Below, piece after piece: positions 43,788-53,900 of a DNA stretch of 64,000 nucleotides. The position numbers and the translations under genes were made by a program. The DNA is taken from assembly GCF_000826655.1 (NCBI RefSeq), contig NZ_JXJO01000024.1, positions 62,001-126,000 on the forward strand, in the 5' to 3' direction. The stretch's first letter is position 1; the number at the start of each line of letters is the position of its first letter. A model generated the notes under the pieces. It was given only the letters and a program-made list of their open reading frames with translations, ran no database searches and was not told the origin of the DNA. The stretch comes from Psychroserpens damuponensis. GTDB taxonomy: Bacteria > Bacteroidota > Bacteroidia > Flavobacteriales > Flavobacteriaceae.

Positions 43788-45185
43788 ATGGAAACTACAA
43801 CAGATAAAAAAACAATAACAACTACTAATCCTGCAACAGGAACATCCTTATCAACTTACGAATTGATGACAGATAATCAGATAGAAACTATTATAGACGA
43901 TTCACACGAAGCGTTTTTAAGCTGGAAAAAAAAGTCATACGAAGAGCGTGGTACAATTATCAAAGCTATTGGCGAAGAACTTCAAAATTATAAAAAAGAA
44001 TTAGCCCAACTCATGACAGATGAGATGGGAAAATTATTAAAACAGAGTCATCAAGAGATCGATTTGTGTTCTGGAATTTGTGAGTATTCAGCAACTAATG
44101 CTGCTGAATTTTTAAAAGATGAAGAACGTGAGCTATCTAATGGTGGAAGAGGAATTGTAACCTACTCTCCTATTGGTATTATCTACGGAATTCAACCGTG
44201 GAATTATCCGTCATACCAAGTGATACGTTATGCTATTGTAAATCTAATGGCAGGAAACAGTGTGTTATTAAAGCACGCTTCTAATGTTACAGGAACAGCA
44301 TTATTATTAGAAACTATTTTTGAAACTGCAGGTTTACCAAAAGGCTTATTTAAAGTTTTAGTGATAGAACATGACCAATCTGATGCTGTGATAAAACATA
44401 AACATGTGAGAGGTGTAACTTTAACAGGAAGCTCTGGTGCTGGAAAAAATATTGGACAAAAAGCAACTGCCGAACTCAAAAAGACCGTTTTAGAACTTGG
44501 TAGTAATGATGCTTACATCATTTTAGATGATGCCGATTTAGATGTTGCTGTAAAAATGTGTGTAAAAGGACGAATTTATAACAATGGAGAAACTTGTATC
44601 GCTGCCAAACGATTTATTGTTGTAGATAGTATTTATGATGATTTTAAAGATGCATTTGTAAAGGCCATGAAAGATTTAAATGTTGGAGATCCAACAGATA
44701 AATCGTCTCAAATGGGTCCAATGGCAAGAAAAGATTTAAGAGAAACATTACACGAACAAGTAGAAAAAAGTGTTTCTAATGGTGCTAAAATTTTGTGTGG
44801 TGGAGAAATCCCTAGTGGTAAGGGCTATTATTATCCTGCTACTGTTTTAGAAAACGTGAACTCTGGACAACCAGCTTATGATGATGAGTTATTTGGCCCA
44901 GTTGCTGCATTAATTAAAGCAAAAGATGAAGAAGATGCCATGCGCATTGCCAATGATAGTAGATTTGGTCTTGGTGGTGGAATTTTTTCAACAGATATAG
45001 ATCGTGCCACAAAATTAGCATCGCAACATTTTGATACAGGAATGGTATTTATAAACTCATTTGGATTAGCCGAACCTTCTATGCCTTTTGGAGGTGTAAA
45101 AGACTCTGGGTTTGGACGTGAACATGGCGGATTTGGAATCAAAGAATTCGTTAATGTAAAATCCATTCTAATTCCAAATGACTAA
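43788..45185 (+). CDS. NAD(P)-dependent succinate-semialdehyde-type dehydrogenase
   Basis: The 465-residue aldehyde dehydrogenase superfamily protein has PWNYPSYQVIRYAI near 137-150, catalytic Glu236 in LELGSND and Cys270 in NNGETCIAAKR. Its length and motifs fit the Sad/YneI-type succinate-semialdehyde dehydrogenases. It probably oxidises an aldehyde produced by the upstream dehydrogenase. It is followed by a strong hairpin terminator at 45212-45244. Exact aldehyde specificity is not certain. Confidence 0.9.
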   Translation: METTTDKKTITTTNPATGTSLSTYELMTDNQIETIIDDSHEAFLSWKKKSYEERGTIIKAIGEELQNYKKELAQLMTDEMGKLLKQSHQEIDLCSGICEYSATNAAEFLKDEERELSNGGRGIVTYSPIGIIYGIQPWNYPSYQVIRYAIVNLMAGNSVLLKHASNVTGTALLLETIFETAGLPKGLFKVLVIEHDQSDAVIKHKHVRGVTLTGSSGAGKNIGQKATAELKKTVLELGSNDAYIILDDADLDVAVKMCVKGRIYNNGETCIAAKRFIVVDSIYDDFKDAFVKAMKDLNVGDPTDKSSQMGPMARKDLRETLHEQVEKSVSNGAKILCGGEIPSGKGYYYPATVLENVNSGQPAYDDELFGPVAALIKAKDEEDAMRIANDSRFGLGGGIFSTDIDRATKLASQHFDTGMVFINSFGLAEPSMPFGGVKDSGFGREHGGFGIKEFVNVKSILIPND

Positions 45186-45211
45186 CTTTTAAAGTTATTT
45201 CGTATTATAGC

Positions 45212-45248
45212 AAAAGCCATCTAATTAATGTTTAGATGGCTTTTGTTA
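45212..45248 (+). terminator. intrinsic terminator after aldehyde dehydrogenase
   Basis: Stem AAAAGCCATCTAA (45212-45224) / TTAGATGGCTTTT (45232-45244), a 13-bp perfect pairing, is followed by T-rich sequence. It shows that the next gene does not begin at the ATG at 45236. Confidence 0.9.
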
Positions 45249-45328
45249 TGGTTTACATTTCCGAAGAAAAATTTAATCTTAAAAATGTTGATATAAACAG
45301 ATTATTATCTAATATCTTCGCGCGCATT

Positions 45329-46231
45329 ATGTGGATGTATCTTGGTCTCTTAGCTGCTTTATTTTTGGGTTTACACAATTTGTGTAAAAAACATGCTGTG
45401 CAAGGCAATGAAGTGTTTCCTGTGTTATTTGGGACTATATTTTCAGGCTTTTTATTACTATTACCACTTTATTTTGGCTCCCTTTTTTACAAGGATAGCA
45501 TGCTGTCTATGCAACTTTATATTGCAGAAATCCCTTGGTCAACACATGGTTTTATTGCTATAAAATCTATAATTATGGCTTGTTCATGGATTTTAGCGTA
45601 TCAAGCGTTAAAGCACTTACCAATTACTATTGTGACTCCAATTCGTTCTGCTGGACCTTTTTTTACTTTTATTGGAGCAATTTTGATTTATCAAGAACGG
45701 CCTAACCCTTTTCAATGGATTGGCTTTTTTTTAATCATATTTTCAGTAATTCTATATTCTCGCATAGGTAAAAAAGAAGGTATTATTTTTAAAAAGAATA
45801 AATGGATTTTTGCTATTATTGGAGCTACATTTTTAGGAGCTTCAAGCGGATTGTACGATAAATATTTAATACAGGAATTAGCTCTAGCACCACAAACTTT
45901 ACAATTTTGGTTTTGCTTGTATACGGTATTAATTTTATTCTTGATATTGTCCATAACTTGGTTTCCTTTTAAAGCAAAGCGAAGCGCATTTAAATTTCGT
46001 TGGACAATTATAGCTGTTGGTATATTATTAGTAGCGGCAGATTATTTTTACTTTAAAGCATTACAAGATCCTGATGCTCTAATTATGTTGCTATCAGCAA
46101 TTAAACGAAGTCAATTAATTATAGCTGTAATAATAGGTGGCTTAGTTTTTAAAGAACAGAATAAACGTAAAAAACTGGTCCCTTTAGCTGGTATTATGAT
46201 TGGTGTATTTTTAATACTTTACTCTAGTTAG
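45329..46231 (+). CDS. EamA/DMT-superfamily transporter
   Basis: The protein is about 300 residues from the ATG at 45329 (or 45335), with about ten hydrophobic helices and the internal two-fold repeat of the EamA (DMT) family. Conserved stretches include LPITIVTPIRSAGPFFTF near 105 and ALIMLLSAIKRSQLI near 250. The frame is open back to 45236, but this would cross the upstream terminator, so the later start is preferred. The transported metabolite is unknown. Confidence 0.85.
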   Translation: MWMYLGLLAALFLGLHNLCKKHAVQGNEVFPVLFGTIFSGFLLLLPLYFGSLFYKDSMLSMQLYIAEIPWSTHGFIAIKSIIMACSWILAYQALKHLPITIVTPIRSAGPFFTFIGAILIYQERPNPFQWIGFFLIIFSVILYSRIGKKEGIIFKKNKWIFAIIGATFLGASSGLYDKYLIQELALAPQTLQFWFCLYTVLILFLILSITWFPFKAKRSAFKFRWTIIAVGILLVAADYFYFKALQDPDALIMLLSAIKRSQLIIAVIIGGLVFKEQNKRKKLVPLAGIMIGVFLILYSS

Positions 46232-46692
46232 TTTATAATTTTACACATTTCATGATCATCTATTTAATGTGAAATGGCCATATATTTCATTCTTGTGTTT
46301 TTTAGGTAATCGCGCACTTAAACTAGCCCTAAACTGCTGTACGAATGGGTTTAGATTTTTTTAAATTATTATACCATAAAAAAAGGTATTCAAAAGAACA
46401 CCCTTAATTACTAAACTAAATCAATCATCAATTTATATATAAAATATAAATATCACTGAGGCAAATTTCCGAAGAAAATCAAAATATGAACTATACACTT
46501 TTACCACATATATGTATTATTTTAACAGCTATAAAGCCAACACAAAAATTAACTGATAAATTATTATACTTTTTATTGAATATTAGCACTTTATGACCCA
46601 AATGATATTTAAATGCTAACCTTAATTATCAAAATTTCGTCAAATTAATTATCTTACATACCAAACTACTAATGTATTAAGCAATTAATAGT
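46232..46692. other. 461-bp gene-free A/T-rich region
   Basis: No convincing gene is present. It contains an imperfect inverted repeat (CATTTCA...TGAAATG) near 46245-46278, a lone AATCAATCATCAAT leader-like repeat (46420-46433) and a copy of ATTTCCGAAGAAAA (46465-46478). A 36-codon frame (46486-46596) with hydrophobic residues is present without further support. Nothing else is assigned. Confidence 0.6.
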
Positions 46693-47661
46693 ATGGGTAA
46701 ACAGGTAAAGTTTTATTCTAGACGAGAATTTGCCAAACTATCAGCAATGGGTTTAGCTAGTGTACCATTGTCATCATTTCAAAATGAATTAAACATCAAG
46801 GGCATGATACCTTCGGAAAAGCTTAAGGTTCACCTATTTTCTAAACATTTACAGTTTTTAGATTATAAAGAGATGTCTGCAGCAGCAGCCGAAATGGGTT
46901 TTGATGGACTTGATTTAACAGTACGACGAAAAGGCCACGTATTACCAGAACTTGTGATTGACAACTTACCTAAAGCGGTAGATGCCATGAAAACTTATGG
47001 CCTTAACCCAAAAATGATGTCTACCAATGTTTGGGATGCTAATGACTCTACAAATCAAACGGTATTAGAAACTGCAAGTGCATTAGGTTTTACCCATTAT
47101 CGTACAGATTGGTTAAAATATCCTGAAGACAAATCGATTAATGAAAGTCAAATAATATTTGGAAATCAAGCAAAAGCACTAGAACAGCTTAATGAAAAAC
47201 TTGAACTCATTGGTGGATACCAAAATCATGCAGGACAGCATGTTGGAGCTCCAATTTGGGATCTCGTTACTATTTTAGAAGTCACAAAGGGTAAATATAT
47301 GGGTTGCCAATATGATATTAGACATGCCGTAGTTGAAGGAGGAGAAAGTTGGCCATTAGCATTACGTCGTATAAAACCATTTATTAACTCCATTGTAATT
47401 AAAGATTTTAAATGGGGAATTGTAAATGGTAAATGGCAACTTATTAATGTACCTTTAGGAGAAGGTATGGTTGACTTTAACACCTATTTTTCATTACTTA
47501 AAAAATACAAGATTAATGTACCTGTATCTTTACACACCGAGTATGAATTAGGAGGTGCAGAAAAAGGACATTCTAAAATAACTATGGATAAAAAACAGGT
47601 GTTTAAATTTATGAAAGCCGATTTAGAGTTTATCAAAACAACATGGAATCAAGCAGAATAG
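46693..47661 (+). CDS. exported sugar-phosphate isomerase/epimerase-like TIM barrel
   Basis: The 322-residue protein has a Tat-like twin-arginine signal (YSRREFAKLSAMG near residue 8). The xylose-isomerase-like TIM barrel follows, with LDLTVRRKG near 75, GGYQNHAG near 177, GCQYDIRHAV near 206 and SIVIKDFKW near 238. This is the AP_endonuc_2 family. Bacteroidota carry many such exported proteins in carbohydrate loci, but no sugar genes adjoin here, so the substrate is unknown. A hairpin terminator follows. Confidence 0.87.
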   Translation: MGKQVKFYSRREFAKLSAMGLASVPLSSFQNELNIKGMIPSEKLKVHLFSKHLQFLDYKEMSAAAAEMGFDGLDLTVRRKGHVLPELVIDNLPKAVDAMKTYGLNPKMMSTNVWDANDSTNQTVLETASALGFTHYRTDWLKYPEDKSINESQIIFGNQAKALEQLNEKLELIGGYQNHAGQHVGAPIWDLVTILEVTKGKYMGCQYDIRHAVVEGGESWPLALRRIKPFINSIVIKDFKWGIVNGKWQLINVPLGEGMVDFNTYFSLLKKYKINVPVSLHTEYELGGAEKGHSKITMDKKQVFKFMKADLEFIKTTWNQAE

Positions 47662-47670
47662 CTATAAAAT

Positions 47671-47698
47671 TAAAGCTCCAGGTGGCACTGGAGCTTTA
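47671..47698 (+). terminator. intrinsic terminator after epimerase-like gene
   Basis: Perfect 11-bp stem TAAAGCTCCAG / CTGGAGCTTTA with loop GTGGCA, 9 bp after the stop codon. Confidence 0.85.
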
Positions 47699-47948
47699 CA
47701 TAAACTGTTCATATTAAATGTTTCTTTTTAGCGATTACACGAATCAATTACTTTATGTTTCATTTAATATTGTTTGACTCAATATAAGTACACAATGCCA
47801 TTTTTAAAACATCAATATTACCAGAATATTATGCTAAATTAACAGTAGTGTATTGATCTTATTGAAGTCCTGCACAATAAAGAGGAAGAGAACCATTACA
47901 GCTTTCCTCCTCTTTCACTAATCAACAATCAATCAAATCATTTTAAAA

Positions 47949-48569
47949 TTATTCTATGTCAATGATACCAACAACTTCATAAGCTCTTGTACCATCAATC
48001 TGCACTTTTTCATAAAGTATATTAGCAAATTCATAATAAGTTTGTCCATCTATAACTACTTTTTCATAATCATTGGGCAACTCATAAACGATGGTACCAA
48101 CCTTTGGCTCTACAACTTCATATTGATTATTTATTTGAATATAAAATATACCTCCTGCATTATAATAATCATGGTTATTAAAGTGTACTCTATTATGTTT
48201 TACTGGTAACGTATTTATTCTAAATCCGACCTTTGGAGGAATCGCAACATAATGACCTCTAGATTGTGTATAATACGTGTTATTTGCGTAATAATAGTTT
48301 TGTCCTTTATGGCTAATAACTGTTCTATTTGGCACATTTCTAACTGAAATAACTTTCTTTTTAGGTGTTTTATATGTTACTTTAGAATGAGATATTCTAT
48401 TGTTATTTCCAGTTGTCTTTACTGCAGCAGTACGTTTAGTAGTATACGTGGTTGTCGCTTTGACTTTATCTTTCTTAGTTGTATTTCTTCGAGTTTGACC
48501 TATAACTTGAGTTGAAAATGCAATCACAAAAAATGATGGTAATACAACTGTTTTTAAGAATGTTTTCAT
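47949..48569 (-). CDS. secreted DUF6515-like repeat protein
   Basis: The 206-residue protein has a signal peptide (about 1-24, ending QVIGQ), a basic Thr/Lys-rich segment (about 26-80), then three related units of about 40 residues, each with a Y-Y-x-x-G/N-x-x-Y-Y pattern and a V-x-x-P-K-V-G turn (GQNYYYANNTYY, NHDYYNAGGIFY and GQTYYEFANILY). This matches the DUF6515 type. The function is unknown, and a cell-envelope role is likely. An inverted repeat at about 47880-47925 may terminate it. Confidence 0.78.
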   Translation of the reverse strand: MKTFLKTVVLPSFFVIAFSTQVIGQTRRNTTKKDKVKATTTYTTKRTAAVKTTGNNNRISHSKVTYKTPKKKVISVRNVPNRTVISHKGQNYYYANNTYYTQSRGHYVAIPPKVGFRINTLPVKHNRVHFNNHDYYNAGGIFYIQINNQYEVVEPKVGTIVYELPNDYEKVVIDGQTYYEFANILYEKVQIDGTRAYEVVGIIDIE

Positions 48570-48748
48570 GATTTCTAATGCTTTTAATTAAACGTTATCT
48601 CACAATATTTAGAATATTTAAATATTGATACCATAAAGATATAAGTATCGTTAGGCTAAAAAAAAGCAAATAGAAGTTTGGCAATATGACGTCTACAAAC
48701 TAAAAGATTTTATCGATAAGATTTTTAAAGTAGAACTACAAACTGTAA

Positions 48749-49480
48749 CTAATGCAATGAATTATTATTGATGTATTCTAAAAATTTAGATTTATACTGT
48801 TCAGAAACTGTGATACGTTGCTTATTTATTATAATTTGGCTACGCTCAATCACATCAATGTTTTTTAGAGCTACAATAAATGAACGATGTACACGCATAA
48901 ATTGAGAATTTGGTAATTCTTCTTCTAAAGATTTTAAACTCATTAAAGTTAGAATCGCTTTAGGGTTATCTTTTAACCAAATTTTTATATAATCTTTTAA
49001 ACCTTCAAAATACAACACATCAGCTAATTTTATACGCAATTGCTTGTATTCAGATTTTACAAAAAGAAAATCTTTTTCTTCGGAAATGTTATGTTTCTTA
49101 GTTCCTCTTTTTAATTCAAACCAAGAATTTGCTTTATTTGCAGCGGTTAAAAACTCAGCATAATCAAAAGGTTTTAATAAATAATCTATGGCTTCCACTT
49201 TAAAACCCTCTAAGGCATAATGGTCAAAAGCTGTAGTAAAAATCACTCTTGTATTTTTTGGGAGCATTTTAGAAAATTCAATACCTGTTAAATCTGGCAT
49301 TTGAATATCTAAAAACAAGAGATCTACAGGTTCGTTATTAATAATCTCCATAGCTTCAATAGCACTACTACATTTTTGCTTTAGTTCTAAAAAAGGTGTT
49401 TTTTCAACATAACTTTCTACTAAATTTAAAGCCATAGGCTCATCATCTACAATAGCACAGGTTATTTTATCATTACTCAT
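48749..49480 (-). CDS. LytTR-family response regulator (system 3)
   Basis: In this 243-residue protein the receiver domain has DDE near 12-14, phospho-acceptor Asp58 (FLDIQMPD), TTAF near 81 and LLKPF near 102. The LytTR domain occupies about 140-243 with YFEGLKDYIKIWL and FMRVHRSFIVAL. It lies 3 bp after the kinase stop. The kinase in turn follows the MacAB-like genes, so the whole is probably one operon from 55220 and may control the exporter. Confidence 0.92.
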   Translation of the reverse strand: MSNDKITCAIVDDEPMALNLVESYVEKTPFLELKQKCSSAIEAMEIINNEPVDLLFLDIQMPDLTGIEFSKMLPKNTRVIFTTAFDHYALEGFKVEAIDYLLKPFDYAEFLTAANKANSWFELKRGTKKHNISEEKDFLFVKSEYKQLRIKLADVLYFEGLKDYIKIWLKDNPKAILTLMSLKSLEEELPNSQFMRVHRSFIVALKNIDVIERSQIIINKQRITVSEQYKSKFLEYINNNSLH

Positions 49481-49483
49481 AAT

Positions 49484-50521
49484 TTATTTAGTTTCTATTT
49501 CTAATTGCGCTACAAAACGCGATTCCTTCACAAAGGTTTTAAAACTGTTTTTGTTTGGGTACAGTAACTCTAATCGTTTAATGATATTAGGAAGTCCTAT
49601 TCCTGAACCACTTTTATCTTCGTTTTTCTTCGGAAAATTATGATTTTCGATAGTAAACACAACCGTTTGATTATCGCAAGTCATGTTAATATCGATAGTA
49701 CTTGCTTTACTAGCTGAAACACCATGCTTGAAAGCGTTTTCAATTAATGAAATAAATAATAAAGGTGCAATTTTAATTCCCGTTTCTGCTGAAGGAAAAC
49801 AATAATTAACAACTGTTTTGTCAGACACACGAAGCTTCATAAGCTCGATATATTTTTTCATAAAATCAATTTCCTTGGTTAAAGCAATTGCTTCTTCGCT
49901 TGTTTCATATAACATGTAACGCATCAATTTGCTTAAACTATGTATTGACGTTTTGGCTTGATCTGGTGAAATATCAACCATAGCATAAATATTATTCAAA
50001 GAATTGAAAAAGAAATGTGGTTGTAATTGATAATGCAAATGTTGCAATTCTGACTGTAATTTAAAATTAGCAGCTTCTTTACGTTCAGCTTCTGTTTTTA
50101 CCCAACGTTTTGTTGTTTTTACTGCAATTGAAAACAATAAAGGCGCCATATAAGATACCATTTGAACATAAATAAACATCTTAAATGGTGGACCAGAACT
50201 ACCTCTACTATTTGATCGTTTTTTAGCTATATCCTGAAAAAAAGCGCCTTCAACTGTTTCTTTAAAATAAATGAATAACGCTATGCAAATCAAATTAACA
50301 CCTACAAACCAAATTGTTTTTTTTGTGAATAGAAATTTGTCTATTAACACAAAGTAATTGAGATAAAACAAAATGGCCGATAACATTAACGGAATCCAAA
50401 AATGAATAATAACTCTATTTATATCTTGCTCTTGACCGTAAGATAATAAGTATGGCATACTAAACAGCACAAACCAAACTAAAATATGAGATAGTAATGT
50501 TATATTTTTATTTTTAATCAT
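49484..50521 (-). CDS. LytS/YehU-type sensor histidine kinase (system 3)
   Basis: The 345-residue protein has four membrane helices (about 8-28, 40-60, 70-88 and 115-135), then the His_kinase domain with LQPHFFFNSLNNIYAM (His169) and an ATP-binding region with LIENAFKHGVS near 265 and GIGLPNIIKRL near 308. There is no large external domain. It starts 7 bp below the permease gene of the MacB-like transporter. Confidence 0.92.
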   Translation of the reverse strand: MIKNKNITLLSHILVWFVLFSMPYLLSYGQEQDINRVIIHFWIPLMLSAILFYLNYFVLIDKFLFTKKTIWFVGVNLICIALFIYFKETVEGAFFQDIAKKRSNSRGSSGPPFKMFIYVQMVSYMAPLLFSIAVKTTKRWVKTEAERKEAANFKLQSELQHLHYQLQPHFFFNSLNNIYAMVDISPDQAKTSIHSLSKLMRYMLYETSEEAIALTKEIDFMKKYIELMKLRVSDKTVVNYCFPSAETGIKIAPLLFISLIENAFKHGVSASKASTIDINMTCDNQTVVFTIENHNFPKKNEDKSGSGIGLPNIIKRLELLYPNKNSFKTFVKESRFVAQLEIETK

Positions 50522-50528
50522 GAGTGTT

Positions 50529-51749
50529 TTATTCGTAACGTAAAGCAGTTATTGGATCTAAAGCTGAAGCTTTTCTTGCAGGATACCATCCAAAAAATAT
50601 TCCTGTCACTGCACAAACTGCAAACGAAATTACAATTGAATACAAGGCTACACTTGTAGGCCAATTTAAGAAATTTTCAATAAAAACGGTAGCTCCAAGC
50701 CCTAAAATGACGCCAAGCAATCCTCCTGTTACACTTATTAAAATGGCTTCAATTAAAAACTGCATTAATATATCTGTTCCCTTTGCACCAACAGCCATAC
50801 GCAAACCAATTTCCTTAGTTCGTTCTTTTACAGAAACGTACATAATATTCATTATACCAATACCTCCAATTAAAAGGGATATACTGGCAACTGCTACTAA
50901 TAGCACAGTTAACATTTCGCTAGTTGAACTAAACGTAGAAATTAATTCTTCCATAGAACGTACTGTAAAATCGTCGTCTTCAGATTCTATTAATTTATGT
51001 TGAGAACGCAACACATCAGTCACCTGTGTAACCGCTTCAGAAGCCTCATCTTCACTAATTGCCGAAGCCATAATTTGGTTTAAATAATCGATAGCTAAAA
51101 TACGTTTTTGTACTGTGGTGTAAGGCGCAATTACTACATCATCTTGATCTTGGCCAAAGGTGTTCTCACCTTTCTCTTCTAAAACTCCAATAACTTTAAA
51201 TGGAATATTATTAAATCGAATCATTTGTCCAACTGGTTCTTGCCCATCTGGAAATACATTCTCTACTACAGTTCCACCTATTAAAGCGACTTTAGCGGCA
51301 GATTTAACTTCAGCGTCAGTAAACATACTACCACTTTGTAAACCCACGGCTTTAATATTTAAATACTCAGGATTAACACCATAAATGGTAGAAGGCCAGT
51401 TATTGGCGCCATTAATTACTTGTCCGCCACCATTAACAACAGGCGTAATATAACTTAATAACGATGCTTGTTTTTTAATTTCATTATAATCCTCTAATAT
51501 TAATGTTTGCACATTGCCACCACTACCTCTTGCTGGGCCACTATTGTCTGCTCCTGGTCTAATGGTAATCATATTAGAGCCCATTGATGAGATTGTTGTT
51601 CTAATACTTTCTTTAGAACCTTCACCAATAGCCAACATAGCAATTACTGAAGCCACACCAATAATGATGCCTAACATCGTTAACAACGTTCTTGTTTTAT
51701 TAAGAACGATTGCCTTAAATGCGATTTTAAATAAATTTAATAGTCTCAT
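50529..51749 (-). CDS. MacB-like ABC transporter permease
   Basis: The 406-residue protein shows the MacB/FtsX architecture: one N-terminal helix (about 18-40), a large periplasmic domain (about 45-275), then three C-terminal helices. The conserved first segment (TLLTMLGIIIGVASVIAM) and the IGIMNIMYVSVKERTKEIGLR-type region near 300 are diagnostic. Unlike MacB of Proteobacteria, the ATPase is a separate gene (51839-52582). It should work with the adaptor and TolC-like genes upstream. Confidence 0.92.
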   Translation of the reverse strand: MRLLNLFKIAFKAIVLNKTRTLLTMLGIIIGVASVIAMLAIGEGSKESIRTTISSMGSNMITIRPGADNSGPARGSGGNVQTLILEDYNEIKKQASLLSYITPVVNGGGQVINGANNWPSTIYGVNPEYLNIKAVGLQSGSMFTDAEVKSAAKVALIGGTVVENVFPDGQEPVGQMIRFNNIPFKVIGVLEEKGENTFGQDQDDVVIAPYTTVQKRILAIDYLNQIMASAISEDEASEAVTQVTDVLRSQHKLIESEDDDFTVRSMEELISTFSSTSEMLTVLLVAVASISLLIGGIGIMNIMYVSVKERTKEIGLRMAVGAKGTDILMQFLIEAILISVTGGLLGVILGLGATVFIENFLNWPTSVALYSIVISFAVCAVTGIFFGWYPARKASALDPITALRYE

Positions 51750-51838
51750 CTCTTTATTTTTATTATTTTTTTAAAGTCAATTGGAATGTCGTAATTACGT
51801 AAAAGTTTATATTGAAATTTTGAAATGGCATTTCATCA

Positions 51839-52582
51839 TTACTCATCTTGTTTAGGTAATTTCGCTAATTCGTTTGCTGCAGATTGTACATTATGGTTTA
51901 AATAATCTTGCATAATTTCTCCATCTTTTAATACTACAGTTCTGCTGCTAAAGGTTGCTATATCTGGCTCGTGTGTCACGAAGGTAATTGTAATTCCTTT
52001 TTTGTTAAGCTCTTGAAACAGTGACATTATTTCGTAAGATGTTCTGGTATCTAAGTTTCCAGTAGCTTCATCGGCAAGAATCATTACTGGATTATTAACT
52101 AACGACCTGGCAATAGCCACACGTTGCTGTTGTCCTCCTGAAAGTTGCGATGGTGTATGATGCAACCGCTCTCCCAAACCAACCATTTTTAAGGCTTTTA
52201 TAGCACGTTCACGACGTTCTTCTGTAGACACTTTACTGTTATAAAGCAATGGCAATTCTACGTTTTCGATAGCCGAAGTTCTTGCTAATAGATTATACGA
52301 TTGAAAAATGAATCCTATTTTTTCGTTTCTTATGGTTGCTAATTCATTTCGGTTTAAATCTTTAACACTTACGCCATCAATTTCGTAAGCACCAGATGTT
52401 GGTTGATCTAAACAACCTAAAATATTTAGCATGGTACTTTTACCAGAGCCACTAGAACCCATTATAGTAACGAATTCACCTTCTTTTATATCGAATGAAA
52501 TACCTTTTAGCGCATGAACCGTTTCGGTTCCCATGGTAAACTCACGTTTTAAATCTTGTATTTTAATTATTTCTTTAGTCAT
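51839..52582 (-). CDS. MacB/LolD-type ABC transporter ATPase
   Basis: In this 247-residue protein Walker [10 protein letters not shown] is at 42-50, signature QLSGGQQQR near 145, Walker [14 protein letters not shown] near 165 and the switch His in THEPD. The sequence is of the MacB/LolD (ABC-type lipoprotein or macrolide) group. It lies 6 bp after the adaptor gene and 89 bp before the permease gene, within the export operon. Confidence 0.93.
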   Translation of the reverse strand: MTKEIIKIQDLKREFTMGTETVHALKGISFDIKEGEFVTIMGSSGSGKSTMLNILGCLDQPTSGAYEIDGVSVKDLNRNELATIRNEKIGFIFQSYNLLARTSAIENVELPLLYNSKVSTEERRERAIKALKMVGLGERLHHTPSQLSGGQQQRVAIARSLVNNPVMILADEATGNLDTRTSYEIMSLFQELNKKGITITFVTHEPDIATFSSRTVVLKDGEIMQDYLNHNVQSAANELAKLPKQDE

Positions 52583-52588
52583 GGTCTC

Positions 52589-53800
52589 TTATTTTTTTCC
52601 AGGTCGTTTTGGCATAAACGGACTTTCGTTAGATCCGGATTGCGAATTTCTTGAACCTGAAGCTTCAGATTTTGCAATACCATTTAAACTGTATACCAAT
52701 TCATCGCCTTGATTAATTCCGCTTAAAACCTGAACATTTACACCATCACTAGCGCCTAACGTTACTGTTTTAGGTGTAATACTTTTATCTTTTCCTAACA
52801 CCCAAAGTGTTGTTTCTTTTTCAGAAGGTAAACTGGTATTGCTTGACAAGTTGTGATGTGTATTGTATGTCGTTAATATTTCAGCTTCTGGATTAAAGTT
52901 TATGGCTTTTGCTTCCGCAGTTAACACATCATTTAATTCTAATGTAAAAATTGAAATCGTTGCTGTTAATCCTGGTTTTAGTTTTAAATCTTCATTTTCT
53001 GCTTTAACAACAACAGTATAGGTTACCACATTAGATGTTACAGTTGGGTCTAAACGCACTTGTGTTATAACACCGTTAAACGTTTCGTCTATGTAAGCAT
53101 CCACTGTAAATTCTACACGCTGACCTTCTTTTACTTGTCCAATATCTGCCTCATCAACATCTGCCTCAACTTGCATTTCTTTTAAATCTTGAGCAATTGT
53201 AAATAACGTTGGTGTACTGTAACTTGCTGCAACAGTTTGTCCTTCATCAATATCTCTAGATAACACAACACCATCAATTGGCGAGTAAATATTAGCATAA
53301 CCTAAATTAGTTCTAGCCGATTGTAAGTCTGATAAACGCTGTGTCACAGTTCCTTTGGCAGTTTGGTAATTGTAATCTGCATCATCAAAATCTGATCGAC
53401 TAATTACTTGATTATCGTATAACGTCTGTTGTCTATCAAAAATCGTTTTTGTGTAATTTCTTTGGCTCACGGCATTATCATAAGATGCTTGAGCTTGTGT
53501 TAAAGCGGCTTGCAAGTTTGTTTTGTCTAACTCGGCAATAAGCTGGCCTTCTTTAACTTCGCTGTTATAAGCTACATAAATTTTCTCTACAACACCAGAC
53601 ACTTGCGTACCAACATCAACTTGGTTAATTGGTTCAATCGTTCCGGTTGCAGTAACTAAAGTAGTTACGTTTGCTGTTTTTGCTGCAACAGTTTTAGCTT
53701 CGATAATTATGGCATCGTCTCCTTTTATAAAACTGAAAATTCCAACAGCTAATGCAAAGAGTACAATGCTTATAATGATTATTGACTTTTTATTTTTCAT
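52589..53800 (-). CDS. MacA-like periplasmic adaptor protein
   Basis: The 403-residue protein has an N-terminal membrane anchor (about 7-25), lipoyl-like half-motifs around VDVGTQVSGVVEKIY (about 60-75) and YANIYSPIDGVVLSRDID (about 172-188), a coiled-coil hairpin between them (about 95-160) and beta-barrel domains after. The C-terminal tail is Ser/Gly-rich. It links the inner-membrane MacB-like transporter to the TolC-like channel. Confidence 0.92.
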   Translation of the reverse strand: MKNKKSIIIISIVLFALAVGIFSFIKGDDAIIIEAKTVAAKTANVTTLVTATGTIEPINQVDVGTQVSGVVEKIYVAYNSEVKEGQLIAELDKTNLQAALTQAQASYDNAVSQRNYTKTIFDRQQTLYDNQVISRSDFDDADYNYQTAKGTVTQRLSDLQSARTNLGYANIYSPIDGVVLSRDIDEGQTVAASYSTPTLFTIAQDLKEMQVEADVDEADIGQVKEGQRVEFTVDAYIDETFNGVITQVRLDPTVTSNVVTYTVVVKAENEDLKLKPGLTATISIFTLELNDVLTAEAKAINFNPEAEILTTYNTHHNLSSNTSLPSEKETTLWVLGKDKSITPKTVTLGASDGVNVQVLSGINQGDELVYSLNGIAKSEASGSRNSQSGSNESPFMPKRPGKK

Positions 53801-53900
53801 GTGTGTTTGTATTTAATGTTATTTATCTCTCACATGGCACTTCCTGTAATAATTTCATTAGTATCGAAATTTAGTTATGGAAGGTTCATGCTTATTTATA

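Noticed and set aside
45236-45328. Upstream start for the EamA transporter
   Set aside because: It would lie inside the 13-bp stem terminator of the aldehyde dehydrogenase gene and adds a non-membrane extension not expected of the family.
46486-46596. 36-codon frame in the gene-free region
   Set aside because: It has an ATG and hydrophobic residues, but no promoter or known family; too short to call from sequence alone.
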